Positions 8,990-18,342 of a stretch of 64,000 bases of DNA are shown piece by piece. The stretch comes from an uncultured Tropicimonas sp. (GTDB taxonomy: Bacteria; Pseudomonadota; Alphaproteobacteria; Rhodobacterales; Rhodobacteraceae), in the NCBI GenBank assembly GCA_947495685.1, contig CANLZY010000027.1:1-64000 (forward strand). The letters are read 5' to 3'. The translations under genes and the position numbers were made by a program. Below the pieces are notes generated by a model, which was not told where the DNA came from, did not search any database, and worked only from the letters and a program-made list of their open reading frames with translations. Positions within the stretch are counted from its first letter, which is position 1, and every line of letters starts with the position of its first letter.

Positions 8990-9864
8990 CATCCGCGCCG
9001 GTTCCGTTTCTGTGCATGCTGTCGACCGCACGATCCGGCACCAATCACCTGTGCCGCCTGCTGCAATGTCTGTCCGGCATCAGCGTCAACCTGGAGATCT
9101 TTCACGGAAACGGACCCACACACTGCGGACCTGCGCTGCTGGATGGCTTTCAAGAGGCCGCCGGCCAAGTGTTCGCCCCGATGGGAGACCCCGCCCTGAA
9201 GCACTGGATCCACGACAACCTGCCAGAGGCCTTGCAGGTCCTGCGGGCCTCGGCCGAACCGGGAAGCCGCGCCGTGAGCGTGAAGATCTTCCAGGATCAC
9301 TTGCCGAGGGACGTGATCGAGGAACAGTTCGGCCGGGCAAACGACACCCGTTTCCTGATCGTCAGGCGGCGACCGATCGACACCTATATCTCGTATCAGA
9401 AGGCCCTTCACACTCAGGCCTGGATCCTGAAGGAAACAACCGACATCCGCCCGGCGCTGGACGTTCAGGACTTTCTCGACTGGCATAGCAACCGGTCGGA
9501 CTGGTTCGCCTTTGTCGATGCGATGGTGGCGCGGCACGGACGCCCATCCGTCGGAGTGAACTACGAAGACGATATCCTGACAACGGACGCGGCAACGCTG
9601 AGGCAGCTGCGCACGAAACTCCGGTCGCTGGGCCTGAAAACCCAGGTCCGATCCGAACTGCGGTTGAAGCAACCGATCAAGCGGGTCATCGCCCGCGTTG
9701 CGACAGGCGTCGGGGTGACATCGCCATGGGACGCCAACCTTGGCTACGTTCGCCAGGACCGCAACAGCTCTGCGCCGGACAAGGTCTCCAACTGGCCGGC
9801 GTTTCACGCAAGCCTTGCCGATCTTGGCGCGCTCGACCACCTGGAGCGTTTCGCGTCGGAGTGA
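8986..9864 (+). CDS. Sulfotransferase (Stf0/Sulfotransfer family)
   Basis: 292 aa. The 5'-phosphosulfate loop is LSTARSGTNHLCRLL near the N terminus, and the 3'-phosphate motif is VRRRPIDTYISYQKA about 115 residues later; both bind PAPS. The architecture is that of carbohydrate or lipid sulfotransferases. It is the last gene of the rightward glycan operon (overlap ATGA with the upstream gene) and converges with the SRAP gene with only 2 bp between stops. Sulfation of the surface glycan made here is the simplest reading. Confidence 0.85.
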   Translation: MTSAPVPFLCMLSTARSGTNHLCRLLQCLSGISVNLEIFHGNGPTHCGPALLDGFQEAAGQVFAPMGDPALKHWIHDNLPEALQVLRASAEPGSRAVSVKIFQDHLPRDVIEEQFGRANDTRFLIVRRRPIDTYISYQKALHTQAWILKETTDIRPALDVQDFLDWHSNRSDWFAFVDAMVARHGRPSVGVNYEDDILTTDAATLRQLRTKLRSLGLKTQVRSELRLKQPIKRVIARVATGVGVTSPWDANLGYVRQDRNSSAPDKVSNWPAFHASLADLGALDHLERFASE

Positions 9865-9866
9865 CG

Positions 9867-10532
9867 TCAGGCCGCGAGCGGCGCAATCAGGTCGGCACCG
9901 GCGGCACGATTGGAATTGACCTTCGGATCGACCCTGAACCACGTCAGGCTGCCCGTCGGCGCAGGTTGCATCAGCAGGGCCGCGCCTTTGCCGGCCTCGC
10001 CCAGCCACAGAGGCCAGTCGGAGGGGTCGAGGATCACCGGCATTCTATGGTGCAGCGTCTCCATGCCGTTGCCGGAGGCGCAGGTCACGATGGCGACCGT
10101 CGACATCCGGTCGTCGCCCTGCGCCCAGTCCTGCCAGATCCCTGCCATGACCATCGGGGTTTCGCCGGTAGGGTGAATATACCACGGCAACCGGGCGCCG
10201 CCGTCGCCCTTGGTCCATTCATAAAAGCCATCCGCCGCCACAAGGCAGCGCCGCTGTCGGGCCGCCGCGCGAAAGGCGGGTTTGTCGGCGATGGTCTCGG
10301 CCCGGGCATTGATCAGCAGCGGGCCATCGGTCGGGGTCTTGTACCAATGCGGCAGGAATCCCCAGCGCATTGACACCAGCCGCCGCTGCGATCCGTCGGA
10401 CACGGCCACGGCAAGCGAATTCGTCGGGCAGATATTGTAACGCGCGCTGTCCGGCAGGTCGTTCGCGGGCGCGGCCGAAAACAGCCGCGCCATGGCATCG
10501 CTGGGCATTGTGTTCACGAGGCGTCCGCACAT
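9867..10532 (-). CDS. SOS response-associated peptidase (SRAP/HMCES family, YedK-like)
   Basis: 221 aa. The protein begins MCGR, so Cys2 becomes the N-terminal nucleophile that crosslinks to abasic sites in single-stranded DNA. Other family residues are visible: INARAET, the glutamate in ADGFYEW, and the histidine in TLHHRMPVIL. Length matches E. coli YedK. It shields abasic sites during replication and repair. It converges with the sulfotransferase gene and stands alone. Confidence 0.93.
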   Translation of the reverse strand: MCGRLVNTMPSDAMARLFSAAPANDLPDSARYNICPTNSLAVAVSDGSQRRLVSMRWGFLPHWYKTPTDGPLLINARAETIADKPAFRAAARQRRCLVAADGFYEWTKGDGGARLPWYIHPTGETPMVMAGIWQDWAQGDDRMSTVAIVTCASGNGMETLHHRMPVILDPSDWPLWLGEAGKGAALLMQPAPTGSLTWFRVDPKVNSNRAAGADLIAPLAA

Positions 10533-10582
10533 GACGCGAGCCTAACGATCGTTTGACCTGATGGGAACGGTCCGCTCCTGGC

Positions 10583-11662
10583 TCAGGTGCCCGACTTGAC
10601 GCGGGTCCACAGCCGGGTGGCCAGACGCTGGGTTTTGGGGTCCCAGCCGTTGAACACGAACAACGTGTCGAGCGTCGCCTGCGACGGATAGATCGCGGGA
10701 TCCCCGATCACGTCGTCCTCCAGGTACTCCTGAGCAGGCAGGTTGCCGTTGGCATAATAGACAAAGTTCGACACCGCCGCGATGTTCTCGGGGACCAACA
10801 TGAAGTTCAGGAAGGCATGGGCGCCGTCCGGGTTGGGCGCATCGACCGGAATCGCCATCTGGTCGAACCACATCGCCGAGCCTTCGCGGAATGGATGATA
10901 CGCGATCTCGACCCCGTTTCCGGCTTCGTCGGCGCGGTCCCGCGCCTGCAGGACATCGCCCGACCACCCCACCGCAACGCAGACGTCACCATTGGCCAGC
11001 GCGCTGATGTATTCGGAGCTGTGATACTTGCGCACGAACGGGCGCACTGCGGTCAGGGCGGCTTCGGCCTTGTCCAGGGCAGCCTTGTCCCGGCTGTTGG
11101 GGTCTTCGCCGACGTAATTCAGCGCCGCCGGTATCATCTCCACCGGCGCATCGAGAAAATACACACCGCAATCGGCGAGCCTTTCCATGTTTGCCGGATC
11201 AAGGATCAGGGCCAGCGAATCCACCGGTGCATCCTCACCAAGCGCCGCCTTGACCTTGTCCACGTTGATGCCAACCCCGGTGGTGCCCCACTGGTAGTTG
11301 ACCGAATAGGCGTTGTCGGGGTCGAATTGCAGGGTGCGCGACGTGATCACGTCCCACTGGTTGCCAGCATTGGTCAGCTTTTCCTGATCCAGCTTCATGA
11401 ACGCGCCTGCCGTGATCTGCCTGCGCAGAAAGCTGTCGGAGGGCACAACCACGTCATATCCGGACTTCCCCGCCAGCAGCTTGGCCTCCAGCACCTCGTT
11501 GGAATCGAACACGTCATAGACGACCTTGATCCCGGTCTCCTGCTCGAATTTCTCCAGCAGGCTGTCGTCGATGTAATCCGACCAGTTGAGGACATGAAGT
11601 TCCTCGGCACCGGCCGCGACGGCGGACAGGGCCAGAATGGTGGTGAGCGTGAGCGTTTTCAT
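10583..11662 (-). CDS. Spermidine/putrescine-type ABC transporter substrate-binding protein
   Basis: 359 aa from ATG 11662, preceded by AAGGGGAAG; the longer frame upstream has no better start. Residues 1-20 form a Sec signal peptide ending AVAAGA. The mature start EELHVLNWSDYIDDSLLEKF and TGVGINVDKVKAAL are typical of PotD/PotF periplasmic polyamine-binding proteins. No permease or ATPase genes are adjacent, so this is an orphan binding protein here. Ligand is inferred from the family. Confidence 0.88.
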   Translation of the reverse strand: MKTLTLTTILALSAVAAGAEELHVLNWSDYIDDSLLEKFEQETGIKVVYDVFDSNEVLEAKLLAGKSGYDVVVPSDSFLRRQITAGAFMKLDQEKLTNAGNQWDVITSRTLQFDPDNAYSVNYQWGTTGVGINVDKVKAALGEDAPVDSLALILDPANMERLADCGVYFLDAPVEMIPAALNYVGEDPNSRDKAALDKAEAALTAVRPFVRKYHSSEYISALANGDVCVAVGWSGDVLQARDRADEAGNGVEIAYHPFREGSAMWFDQMAIPVDAPNPDGAHAFLNFMLVPENIAAVSNFVYYANGNLPAQEYLEDDVIGDPAIYPSQATLDTLFVFNGWDPKTQRLATRLWTRVKSGT

Positions 11663-11766
11663 GGCGACTTCCCCTTTGACCGATCGATCCGGCCCCACTG
11701 TGGCGTTCCCTTTTGGGGATTGGGCCGATTCTGAACCCGGGAGCAACCTTGCAGTTGCCGCAGGTC

Positions 11767-11808
11767 AAAAAAAAGGGCCCCGGCAGACGCAATGCCTGCC
11801 GGGGCCCT
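11767..11808 (-). terminator. Rho-independent terminator of the 5'-nucleotidase gene
   Basis: A 13-bp perfect stem (AGGGCCCCGGCAG at 11774-11786 with its complement at 11796-11808) is followed on the minus strand by eight Us (11767-11774). It lies just after the stop of the nucleotidase gene and before the binding-protein gene, separating the two leftward units. Confidence 0.9.
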
Positions 11809-11824
11809 GATGCCGGAATTCCGG

Positions 11825-13399
11825 TTACTTCATCGCGATGCGACCGTCGGTGTAGGGCTTGTACGGGCCGGACTTGGCAAGGTACTCGGCCGTCACATCG
11901 GCCAGATCCGGACCAAAGTCATAGGCCTTCTCCGCATCCACGAACATCTTGAATCCATCACCCCCGGTGCGGACAAAGTTGTTGGAGACGAGGCCGTAGT
12001 CCTTGGCCGGGTCGATCGGCACCCAAGCGTCGCCCTCCATCACCATGACTTCCTGAATGCGACCCTCGTTCGGTGCCACCGTCGGATCCCAGGTGAACTT
12101 CAGGCCGGCGACCTGCGGGAACCGGCCCTTGACCTCCTCGACCTGGCTGACCCCGTTTTCCAGCGCGTCGATCACCGTCTGACCGGACACATGGAAGGTC
12201 GACAGGGTGTTCTGGAACGGCAGCACCGTCAGCACCTCGCCCATCGTCACCTCGCCCGCGTCGATGCTGGAGCGCAGCCCACCCGAGTTGGCGATCGCAA
12301 TGGTTACGCCCTGGTCCTTGACGCGGTCCAGCATGGCGTCCGCCACAAGGTTGCCCATCGCGCATTCCTGCGTGCGGCAGACGTCCTTGTTGCCCTCGAT
12401 CACATCGGCGGCTTCGGCGACAACCCTGTTGCGGATCTCGTCCAGCGGAATGGCCAATTCGGCGATCCGGGCCTTGGACGCGGCATCTTCTTCGACACTG
12501 GCATCCATGATGAGCGGCTCACCCACGGCTTCGATGATCTTGCCATCGTCGTCGAAGGTGACGTTCAGTTCACCGAGGAACTTGCCATAGGCATAGGCCT
12601 GCACGATCGCGGTGTCCCCCACCATGGTCGGATAGGGACCCTTGGCCTTGTCGGAGGTGTTGGACAGGTAGGTATTGTCATGCCCGCCGACGATGATGTC
12701 GACGCCGGTCGTTTCGGCGGCAACCTTCTGGTCCACCAGGTATCCCGAGTGGCTGAGCACGACGATCTTGTTCACGCCCATCTCGGTCAGCTTGTCGACT
12801 TCGCCCTGAACAGCATCGGACGGATCGGTGAAGATGACGTTCGGGCCGGGGCTGGCCAGTTCGTCGGTGTCCTGCGGGGTCAGGCCGATCAGGCCGATCT
12901 TCTCGCCGCCGCGTTCGATGACCGTCGATTTCGACAGCTTGTCAGCCAGCATCGGCTCACCGCTGAAATCGGCGTTCGACATCACGACGGGGAAGTTGAC
13001 CGCGTCCATGAAGCCGCGCAGCACTTCGGGTCCGTCGTCGAATTCGTGGTTGCCGACGGTCATGCCGTCATAGCCGAGCTTGTTCATGAACTCGGCGGCC
13101 ATCTTGCCCTTGTAATAGGTGTAGAACAGCGTTCCCTGGAACTGATCGCCGCCGTCAAACAGAACAGAGTTGTTGGAACGGGCCCGGGCCGCCTCGACCG
13201 CAGTGACAAGGCGCGCCGAACCGCCGAAGCACTTGCCTTCTGTGTTGTCTTCCTCCGAACAGCCCGAGTCGTATTTCGAGATCGGCTCGAACCGGGAATG
13301 AAAGTCATTTGTGTGCAGAACCGTCAGGCTGTAATCGGCTGCGGCTGCGCCAGTGAGGGCAGCAAGCGCCGCCGCAGAGGTGAGCAATCGTGTAAACAT
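11825..13399 (-). CDS. Periplasmic bifunctional metallophosphatase/5'-nucleotidase
   Basis: 524 aa from ATG 13399, with a CAGGAG ribosome-binding site. The signal peptide (MFTRLLTSAAALAALTGAAA) sends it to the periplasm. The metallophosphatase metal ligands are visible in LHTNDFHSR, LFDGGDQFQGT, TVGNHEFDDG and GGHDN. The C-terminal 5'-nucleotidase domain has the substrate-binding signatures IANSGGLRSS and NNFVRTGGDGF. It is UshA-like and releases nucleosides and phosphate from extracellular nucleotides, which would feed salvage enzymes such as those encoded at 34380-38915. Confidence 0.92.
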   Translation of the reverse strand: MFTRLLTSAAALAALTGAAAADYSLTVLHTNDFHSRFEPISKYDSGCSEEDNTEGKCFGGSARLVTAVEAARARSNNSVLFDGGDQFQGTLFYTYYKGKMAAEFMNKLGYDGMTVGNHEFDDGPEVLRGFMDAVNFPVVMSNADFSGEPMLADKLSKSTVIERGGEKIGLIGLTPQDTDELASPGPNVIFTDPSDAVQGEVDKLTEMGVNKIVVLSHSGYLVDQKVAAETTGVDIIVGGHDNTYLSNTSDKAKGPYPTMVGDTAIVQAYAYGKFLGELNVTFDDDGKIIEAVGEPLIMDASVEEDAASKARIAELAIPLDEIRNRVVAEAADVIEGNKDVCRTQECAMGNLVADAMLDRVKDQGVTIAIANSGGLRSSIDAGEVTMGEVLTVLPFQNTLSTFHVSGQTVIDALENGVSQVEEVKGRFPQVAGLKFTWDPTVAPNEGRIQEVMVMEGDAWVPIDPAKDYGLVSNNFVRTGGDGFKMFVDAEKAYDFGPDLADVTAEYLAKSGPYKPYTDGRIAMK

Positions 13400-13544
13400 C
13401 GGGCAACTCCTGTTGGATATTCTTGTCGCAGACTGTCCGGGTTTTTCGGCCGGGTCAAACTTTCCCGTACGTTGCCGGCACGAAGATTTGCCGGTTTGAC
13501 GACCTCCGCTTGACCCGCGCGCCTGCAGCAGGCACATCCCGACA

Positions 13545-13883
13545 ATGCTGATCTACAAGATTTTCCGCCGTCCCGAGTGGGATTCGTTCTGCGCTGCGAA
13601 ACAGACGGCCGGTGCCCCGGTCGATCTGGCCGATGGCTTCATCCATTTCTCGACCGCCGAACAGGTGACCGAGACCGCCGCCAAGCATTTTGGCGCTGAA
13701 AGCGACCTTGTCCTGGTCGCCTTCGACGCCGACGCTCTGGGTGTGGCGTTGAAATGGGAAGAGTCACGCGGCGGCGCCTTGTTTCCGCACCTTTACCGCG
13801 ACCTGCGGCTGGACGAAGTGACCTGGGACACCTCGCTGCCGCTGGGGATCACGGGCCATATCTTTCCGGAACGCATGGTATGA
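13545..13883 (+). CDS. DUF952 family protein
   Basis: 112 aa. The pattern [15 protein letters not shown], then [20 protein letters not shown] and a final [10 protein letters not shown]...GHIFPERM matches the DUF952 family, which resembles a glutathione-S-transferase-like or ADP-ribosyl-binding fold of unknown role. It overlaps pyrD by ATGA and is probably translated with it. Function unknown. Confidence 0.88.
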   Translation: MLIYKIFRRPEWDSFCAAKQTAGAPVDLADGFIHFSTAEQVTETAAKHFGAESDLVLVAFDADALGVALKWEESRGGALFPHLYRDLRLDEVTWDTSLPLGITGHIFPERMV

Positions 13884-14923
13884 GCTGGCTTGATTCGCTT
13901 GGCATGGCGGCCTTTCGCCAGATGGATCCGGAACTGGCCCACAGCCTGTCGCTCAAGGCGCTGAACGCCGGTCTGACCCGGCTGCCCGGCACGATCACCT
14001 CGCCGCGCCTGCGCACGCAGGTGGCCGGACTGGATCTGCCCAACCCCGTCGGCCTTGCGGCGGGGCTCGACAAGAACGCGGTGGCGCTGGCGCCGCTGGC
14101 CCGTGTTGGCTTCGGCTTTCTGGAAGTCGGTGCCACAACGCCCCGACCACAACCCGGCAACCCGAAACCACGCCTGTTCCGCCTCAAGGAGGATCAGGCC
14201 GCAATCAACCGATTCGGGTTCAACAACGAGGGCATGGAGGCGATGGCCGCGCAACTCGCCAACCGTCCGGCGGATGCGGTGATCGGGCTGAACCTTGGTG
14301 CCAACAAGGACAGCGCGGACCGCTCTGCGGATTTCGCCCGCGTGCTGGGCCGCTGCGGGCCGATGCTGGACTTCGCCACCGTCAACGTGTCGTCTCCCAA
14401 CACCGAAAACCTGCGTGATCTGCAGGGCAAGGCGGCGCTGGAAGCGCTGTTGCGCGGGGTACTTGACGTCCGGGACGGGCTGGAACGGCGCATACCGGTG
14501 TTCCTGAAAATCGCCCCCGACCTGACCGATGCCGAGATCGCGGATATCGCAGAGGTCGCAGGCAATGTCGGTGTGAACGGGATCATTGCCACCAATACGA
14601 CCCTGTCCCGCGATGGTCTGCACAGCCGTCACGCCAGCGAGGCCGGCGGCCTGTCGGGCCAACCGCTGTTTGACAGATCCACAGCGGTTCTGGCACGGCT
14701 GGCCGCCGAAACCGGCGGTCGCATTCCCCTGATCGGGGTTGGCGGAGTCGGCTCTGGCGCACAGGCCTATGCCAAGATCCGTGCGGGGGCGTCGGCCGTT
14801 CAGGTGTACACAGCTCTGGTCTATGGCGGCATTGCCTTGGTGGAACAGATCGTACGCGACCTTGATTCATTGTTGGAACGGGACGGATTTGCCAGCGTGT
14901 CCGAGGCGGTCGGAACGGCCTAG
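13880..14923 (+). CDS. pyrD: Dihydroorotate dehydrogenase (quinone), class 2
   Basis: 347 aa from ATG 13880, overlapping the DUF952 stop. It oxidises dihydroorotate to orotate in pyrimidine synthesis, passing electrons to membrane quinone. Class 2 marks are the N-terminal amphipathic helix ([14 protein letters not shown]), the FMN-site motifs [12 protein letters not shown] and [10 protein letters not shown], the catalytic serine in [11 protein letters not shown], and [20 protein letters not shown]. Its stop overlaps the stop of the convergent MATE gene. Confidence 0.95.
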   Translation: MSWLDSLGMAAFRQMDPELAHSLSLKALNAGLTRLPGTITSPRLRTQVAGLDLPNPVGLAAGLDKNAVALAPLARVGFGFLEVGATTPRPQPGNPKPRLFRLKEDQAAINRFGFNNEGMEAMAAQLANRPADAVIGLNLGANKDSADRSADFARVLGRCGPMLDFATVNVSSPNTENLRDLQGKAALEALLRGVLDVRDGLERRIPVFLKIAPDLTDAEIADIAEVAGNVGVNGIIATNTTLSRDGLHSRHASEAGGLSGQPLFDRSTAVLARLAAETGGRIPLIGVGGVGSGAQAYAKIRAGASAVQVYTALVYGGIALVEQIVRDLDSLLERDGFASVSEAVGTA

Positions 14924-16254
14924 ACCGGTCGCAGCGCCGCCCGCTCCAGCGCCGGATAGCGCAGGCCCAAGGTCACCCCGCGCGCCACGAACGACACCAT
15001 CAGCGCCGCCCACAATCCATGATTGCCAAAGCTGGGCAACAGGATCGCGATCGCCGCGCCATAGACAAGGGCCGACAGGATCATCATGTTCCGCATATCG
15101 CGAGACCGGGTCGCCCCGATGAAGATTCCGTCCAGCATCCACGGCACCACGCCGATCAGCGGCGCCACCACCATCCACGGCAGATAGAGCCGCGCTTCGG
15201 CGCGCACCGAGTCGGCGGTGGTCATCACGTCGATGATCGTCGTGCCGCCCACTGCGAACAATGCCGACAATAGAACCACCGCGATCAGTCCCCATTGGCT
15301 GGTCTTGATCGCACTGTCCCGCAATTGCCCCCGCAGATGCGCGCCCATCGCCTGGGCCACCAGCGCTTCGGCGGCAAAGGCGAACCCGTCCAACGCAAAG
15401 GCCGTGACCTGAAGGAACTGCAGCAGCACCTGGTTGGCAGCCAGCGTGACATCACCCAGACCCGCCCCGAAAAACAGGAAGGAAACGAAGATCGCCTGCA
15501 ACAGCAACGAGCGGACCAGGATGTCGGTGTTGACCCCCGCCATGTGCATCAGCCGCGCGCGGTCGAACACCCGCCCCCAGTCCCGCCAGAGTTGCGTGGC
15601 AAATGCGTCCCGGCAGAGCCAGAGCGCCAGTGCGACCCCCGACCATTCGGCGATCACGGTCGCCAGGGCGACGCCCTCGACTCCGAATCCCAGTGCCAAC
15701 ACAAAGACGAGGTCGAGACCGATGTTCACGCCGTTCATGGCAACCTGAATCACCAACACGGCCCGGGTCCGTTCCAGCGCGATCAACCAGCCCGTCAGGC
15801 CGTAGATCGCAATTGCGGCGGGGGCCGACCAGACCCGGATGGACATGTAGTCCCGCGCCAGGATCTCGACCTCCGGGCTGGCCGGAGACACCAGAAAGGC
15901 ACCCGCAAAGATCGCCTGTTGAAACAGGATGATAGCCCCGCCAGCGCCCCCGGCGATCAGCAATGCGCGCGTCAACAGCGCCGCGACCTCCGCGTGGTTC
16001 GAGGCACCGCGGGCTTGGCCCACCAGTCCTGTCGTGCCCATCCGCAAAAATCCGAACACCCAGTAGACGGCCGTCAGAATGACTGCGCCGATCCCCACGG
16101 CGCCGATCGGGGCCGCCTGCCCCAACTGCCCGACCACGCCGGTATCGACGATGCCGAGGATCGGGACCGTCGCATTGGACAACACGATCGGCAGGGCGAT
16201 CGCCAACACGCGCCGGTGGGTGACCCGGGGCGTGTCGGCTGTCGGCTCAGCCAC
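14920..16254 (-). CDS. MATE family efflux transporter (DinF-like)
   Basis: 444 aa with about 12 hydrophobic segments. [20 protein letters not shown] and [14 protein letters not shown] are typical of the DinF branch of Na+/H+-coupled multidrug and toxin exporters. It overlaps the upstream thioesterase gene by 8 bp, so the three leftward genes (two thioesterases and this exporter) probably form one operon. Substrate cannot be told from sequence. Confidence 0.9.
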   Translation of the reverse strand: MAEPTADTPRVTHRRVLAIALPIVLSNATVPILGIVDTGVVGQLGQAAPIGAVGIGAVILTAVYWVFGFLRMGTTGLVGQARGASNHAEVAALLTRALLIAGGAGGAIILFQQAIFAGAFLVSPASPEVEILARDYMSIRVWSAPAAIAIYGLTGWLIALERTRAVLVIQVAMNGVNIGLDLVFVLALGFGVEGVALATVIAEWSGVALALWLCRDAFATQLWRDWGRVFDRARLMHMAGVNTDILVRSLLLQAIFVSFLFFGAGLGDVTLAANQVLLQFLQVTAFALDGFAFAAEALVAQAMGAHLRGQLRDSAIKTSQWGLIAVVLLSALFAVGGTTIIDVMTTADSVRAEARLYLPWMVVAPLIGVVPWMLDGIFIGATRSRDMRNMMILSALVYGAAIAILLPSFGNHGLWAALMVSFVARGVTLGLRYPALERAALRPV

Positions 16255-16753
16255 GGGGGGGCATCAGGAAATGGCCGGTGGCCTGCGCGAACATTCGCTC
16301 CCGATTGTCCTGCCACGCCTCGACATGAACGCTGGCATAGCGGCGGCCGGAGCGATTGACCCGCGCCCGCGCATAGGCATCGCGCGGCAAACCGGTCCGC
16401 AGGAAATCCACGGTAAAGTCGATGGTCTTTGGCAGGCGCGGGATCGACTCAGGTGAGATAGCGGCCGGATCGACCTCGCCCTGCTCGATCTCTTCCCACA
16501 GGATCGACCAACCCAGCCCGATGATCGCCGTGACCTCCAGAAACGACGCCGTCGCCCCCCCGTGCAGGGCGGGCAGCACCGGATTGCCGATGTGGCGCTC
16601 CGCATAGGGCATCACGGCTGTCAGCTCGTCGCCCTTTCGGTCGAACCGAATACCCAGGAAATTGATGTAGGGCACGCCATGCACCAGCACGTTCAACGCC
16701 CTGTCGCGGCGCTCCTTGATCACCTGGACCGGCTCGGGGCGTTTGGCGTTCAT
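16247..16753 (-). CDS. PaaI-family hotdog thioesterase
   Basis: 168 aa. The hotdog-fold core is seen in MPYAERHIGNPVLPALHGGA, where HGG is the PaaI/4-hydroxybenzoyl-CoA thioesterase signature, and in TVDFLRTGLPRDAYARARV. Such enzymes hydrolyse acyl- or aryl-CoA esters. It overlaps the next upstream gene by 4 bp and the MATE gene by 8 bp. It is a divergent paralogue of its neighbour at 16750-17172. Confidence 0.85.
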   Translation of the reverse strand: MNAKRPEPVQVIKERRDRALNVLVHGVPYINFLGIRFDRKGDELTAVMPYAERHIGNPVLPALHGGATASFLEVTAIIGLGWSILWEEIEQGEVDPAAISPESIPRLPKTIDFTVDFLRTGLPRDAYARARVNRSGRRYASVHVEAWQDNRERMFAQATGHFLMPPRG

Positions 16754-17172
16754 GAGGTGGGGTCCTTCTTGTCGAAGGTAAAGGCGCCGACAGCCGTGGC
16801 CACCGGGCGATCCGTGTCTTCGTCCGTGGCGGTGGCCCGAACGAAGGCGACAGACCGGGTCGTGTGATAGCAGAATGCCTCGCAGCGAATCCTGTCGCCG
16901 GGCCGCGCCGGACGCATATAGTCGATCCGCAGATCAATGGTCGCAGTGACCCCCGGCCCATCGGTGCGCGCCATCACGGCGGCACCGCTACAGGTGTCCA
17001 TCAACGCGGAAACCGCGCCGCCGTGGATCACCCCGGTGCGGGGCTCGCCAACCAGTCGTTCGTCGTAGGGCATCGAGATAACCGCCCGCCCATGCTCGAT
17101 TTCGTCCAGTTGCATCCCGAGCGCCCGTGCGAACGGCAGGGCCGCGATCATCTGCCTTGCAATCTTTTCCAT
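16750..17172 (-). CDS. PaaI-family hotdog thioesterase
   Basis: 140 aa from ATG 17172, preceded by AAGGAG; the frame extends upstream but without a ribosome site. Signature residues sit in RTGVIHGGAVSALMDTCSGA and TIDLRIDYMRPARPGD, with the catalytic acid expected in the first. It is the first gene of a coupled leftward pair of thioesterases. Nearness to beta-oxidation genes suggests acyl-CoA ester hydrolysis, but that is inference. Confidence 0.87.
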   Translation of the reverse strand: MEKIARQMIAALPFARALGMQLDEIEHGRAVISMPYDERLVGEPRTGVIHGGAVSALMDTCSGAAVMARTDGPGVTATIDLRIDYMRPARPGDRIRCEAFCYHTTRSVAFVRATATDEDTDRPVATAVGAFTFDKKDPTS

Positions 17173-17320
17173 CCCGCTCCTTCGATGCCGGTCACCCGCA
17201 TGCCTGCTTATCCGATCCAGCGCCGAGCCGCGCAAGTGGTTCGATTTCCGTCAATCTGGCATTGAACCCGGCCGCAAGGGACCTTACCCTTTGGTCAAGG
17301 AAAATCGGGAGTGCTTCGCG

Positions 17321-17689
17321 GTGTCCGACACCCGGCTGAGTTTCAAGGAAATGTGCGCAAGGTTCGACGTGACGCCGCGAACTCTGCGGTACTACGAATA
17401 TATCGAGCTGCTCCAACCGCAAAAGGAAGGGCGCACCCGCTGGTATCTTCCCCGTGAAGTGGCCCGGATGACACTGATTCTGCGCGGACGCAGGTTCGGC
17501 TTCTCGCTGGAAGAAATTCGCCAATGGCTGCTCATCTACGAAGAGCATGGCACGCAACCCCAACTTGACGCATGGATCGAATTGGCCGACCGCCAACTGG
17601 CAGCACTGAACCGCCAGAAGGCCGAGCTGGAAGATACGATCGAGGATCTTCAGAGATTGCGAGACGGCACGTCCAAAACTGTGACGTAA
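17321..17689 (+). CDS. MerR-family transcriptional regulator (first of a pair)
   Basis: 122 aa from GTG 17321, chosen over TTG 17291 because GGGAGTG stands at correct distance. The N-terminal winged helix is visible in SFKEMCARFDVTPRTLRYYE and [19 protein letters not shown], followed by a C-terminal dimerising coiled coil. No metal-binding cysteines are present, so it is not a metal sensor. It resembles the next regulator over most of its length, indicating a tandem duplication. It probably controls the acyl-CoA oxidation genes downstream. Confidence 0.87.
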   Translation: MSDTRLSFKEMCARFDVTPRTLRYYEYIELLQPQKEGRTRWYLPREVARMTLILRGRRFGFSLEEIRQWLLIYEEHGTQPQLDAWIELADRQLAALNRQKAELEDTIEDLQRLRDGTSKTVT

Positions 17690-17825
17690 CGCGATTGCGC
17701 CCGGACAGGGCAAGAGAGGCCGTGGTTTGACCTGACAACCAAAGCGGTTTGACACTCAGAAAACCAAGGCTTTCGGCGCCAATCCATCCGGCGTCACGAC
17801 CCAGAAACGATGACGCAGCGTTTCG

Positions 17826-17841
17826 TTTACGTTCGCGTCAA
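17826..17841. promoter_or_regulatory. Candidate MerR operator upstream of the beta-oxidation operon
   Basis: TTTACGTTCGCGTCAA is an imperfect palindrome of the form TTnACG-n4-CGTnAA, 73 bp upstream of the second regulator's start. Its layout resembles the TTTACG-type sites used by MerR regulators of branched-chain and fatty-acid oxidation (LiuR/FadP class). This is pattern recognition only; no consensus was computed. Confidence 0.4.
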
Positions 17842-17914
17842 CCTGGATGTAAGAAGGCTCCGAGACGCAATCGGGGTCAAATGGACAATCCGTGAGATGC
17901 GGAGAAAGAAAACG

Positions 17915-18313
17915 ATGACCGACGAACTGATGACAATTCGGGAAATGTGCGATGCCTACGAGGTAACGCCCCGGACTCTGCGTTTCTACGAAGCCAAGGA
18001 ACTGCTGTTTCCGATCCGGCAAGGCACCAAACGGCTGTTTACCCGCCGCGACCGTGCCCGATTGAAATTGATCCTGCGCGGCAAGCGCTTCGGTTTCAGC
18101 CTGGAAGAGATCCGGCAGCTTCTCGACCTTTACGACATCGGCGACCAGCAGGTGACCCAACTCTCAAAGAGCTACGAGTTGGCCCATGCGCGCCTGGCGG
18201 ACATGGAGCACCAGCGGGACGAACTGGAAGAAGCCATCACCGACCTCAAGGCCCAACTGGCCTGGGGACAGAAGATGCTCCAGTCACTGCAGGCCAAGGA
18301 CGCCGCCGAGTAA
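17915..18313 (+). CDS. MerR-family transcriptional regulator (second of a pair)
   Basis: 132 aa from ATG 17915 with GGAGA upstream; the longer frame from 17810 runs through the promoter. The DNA-binding half ([20 protein letters not shown], then [20 protein letters not shown]) is followed by a long coiled coil rich in Glu, Leu and Gln. Like its neighbour it lacks metal-site cysteines. It is 29 bp upstream of the acyl-CoA dehydrogenase gene and so probably co-transcribed with and regulating the operon in response to an acyl-CoA. Confidence 0.88.
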   Translation: MTDELMTIREMCDAYEVTPRTLRFYEAKELLFPIRQGTKRLFTRRDRARLKLILRGKRFGFSLEEIRQLLDLYDIGDQQVTQLSKSYELAHARLADMEHQRDELEEAITDLKAQLAWGQKMLQSLQAKDAAE

Positions 18314-18342
18314 TCAACGACTCTCAGGGAGGATATCACCCA

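Noticed and set aside
11792-13513. 573-codon frame on the plus strand
   Set aside because: Shadow of the 5'-nucleotidase gene, which has a signal peptide, metal motifs and a terminator on the other strand.
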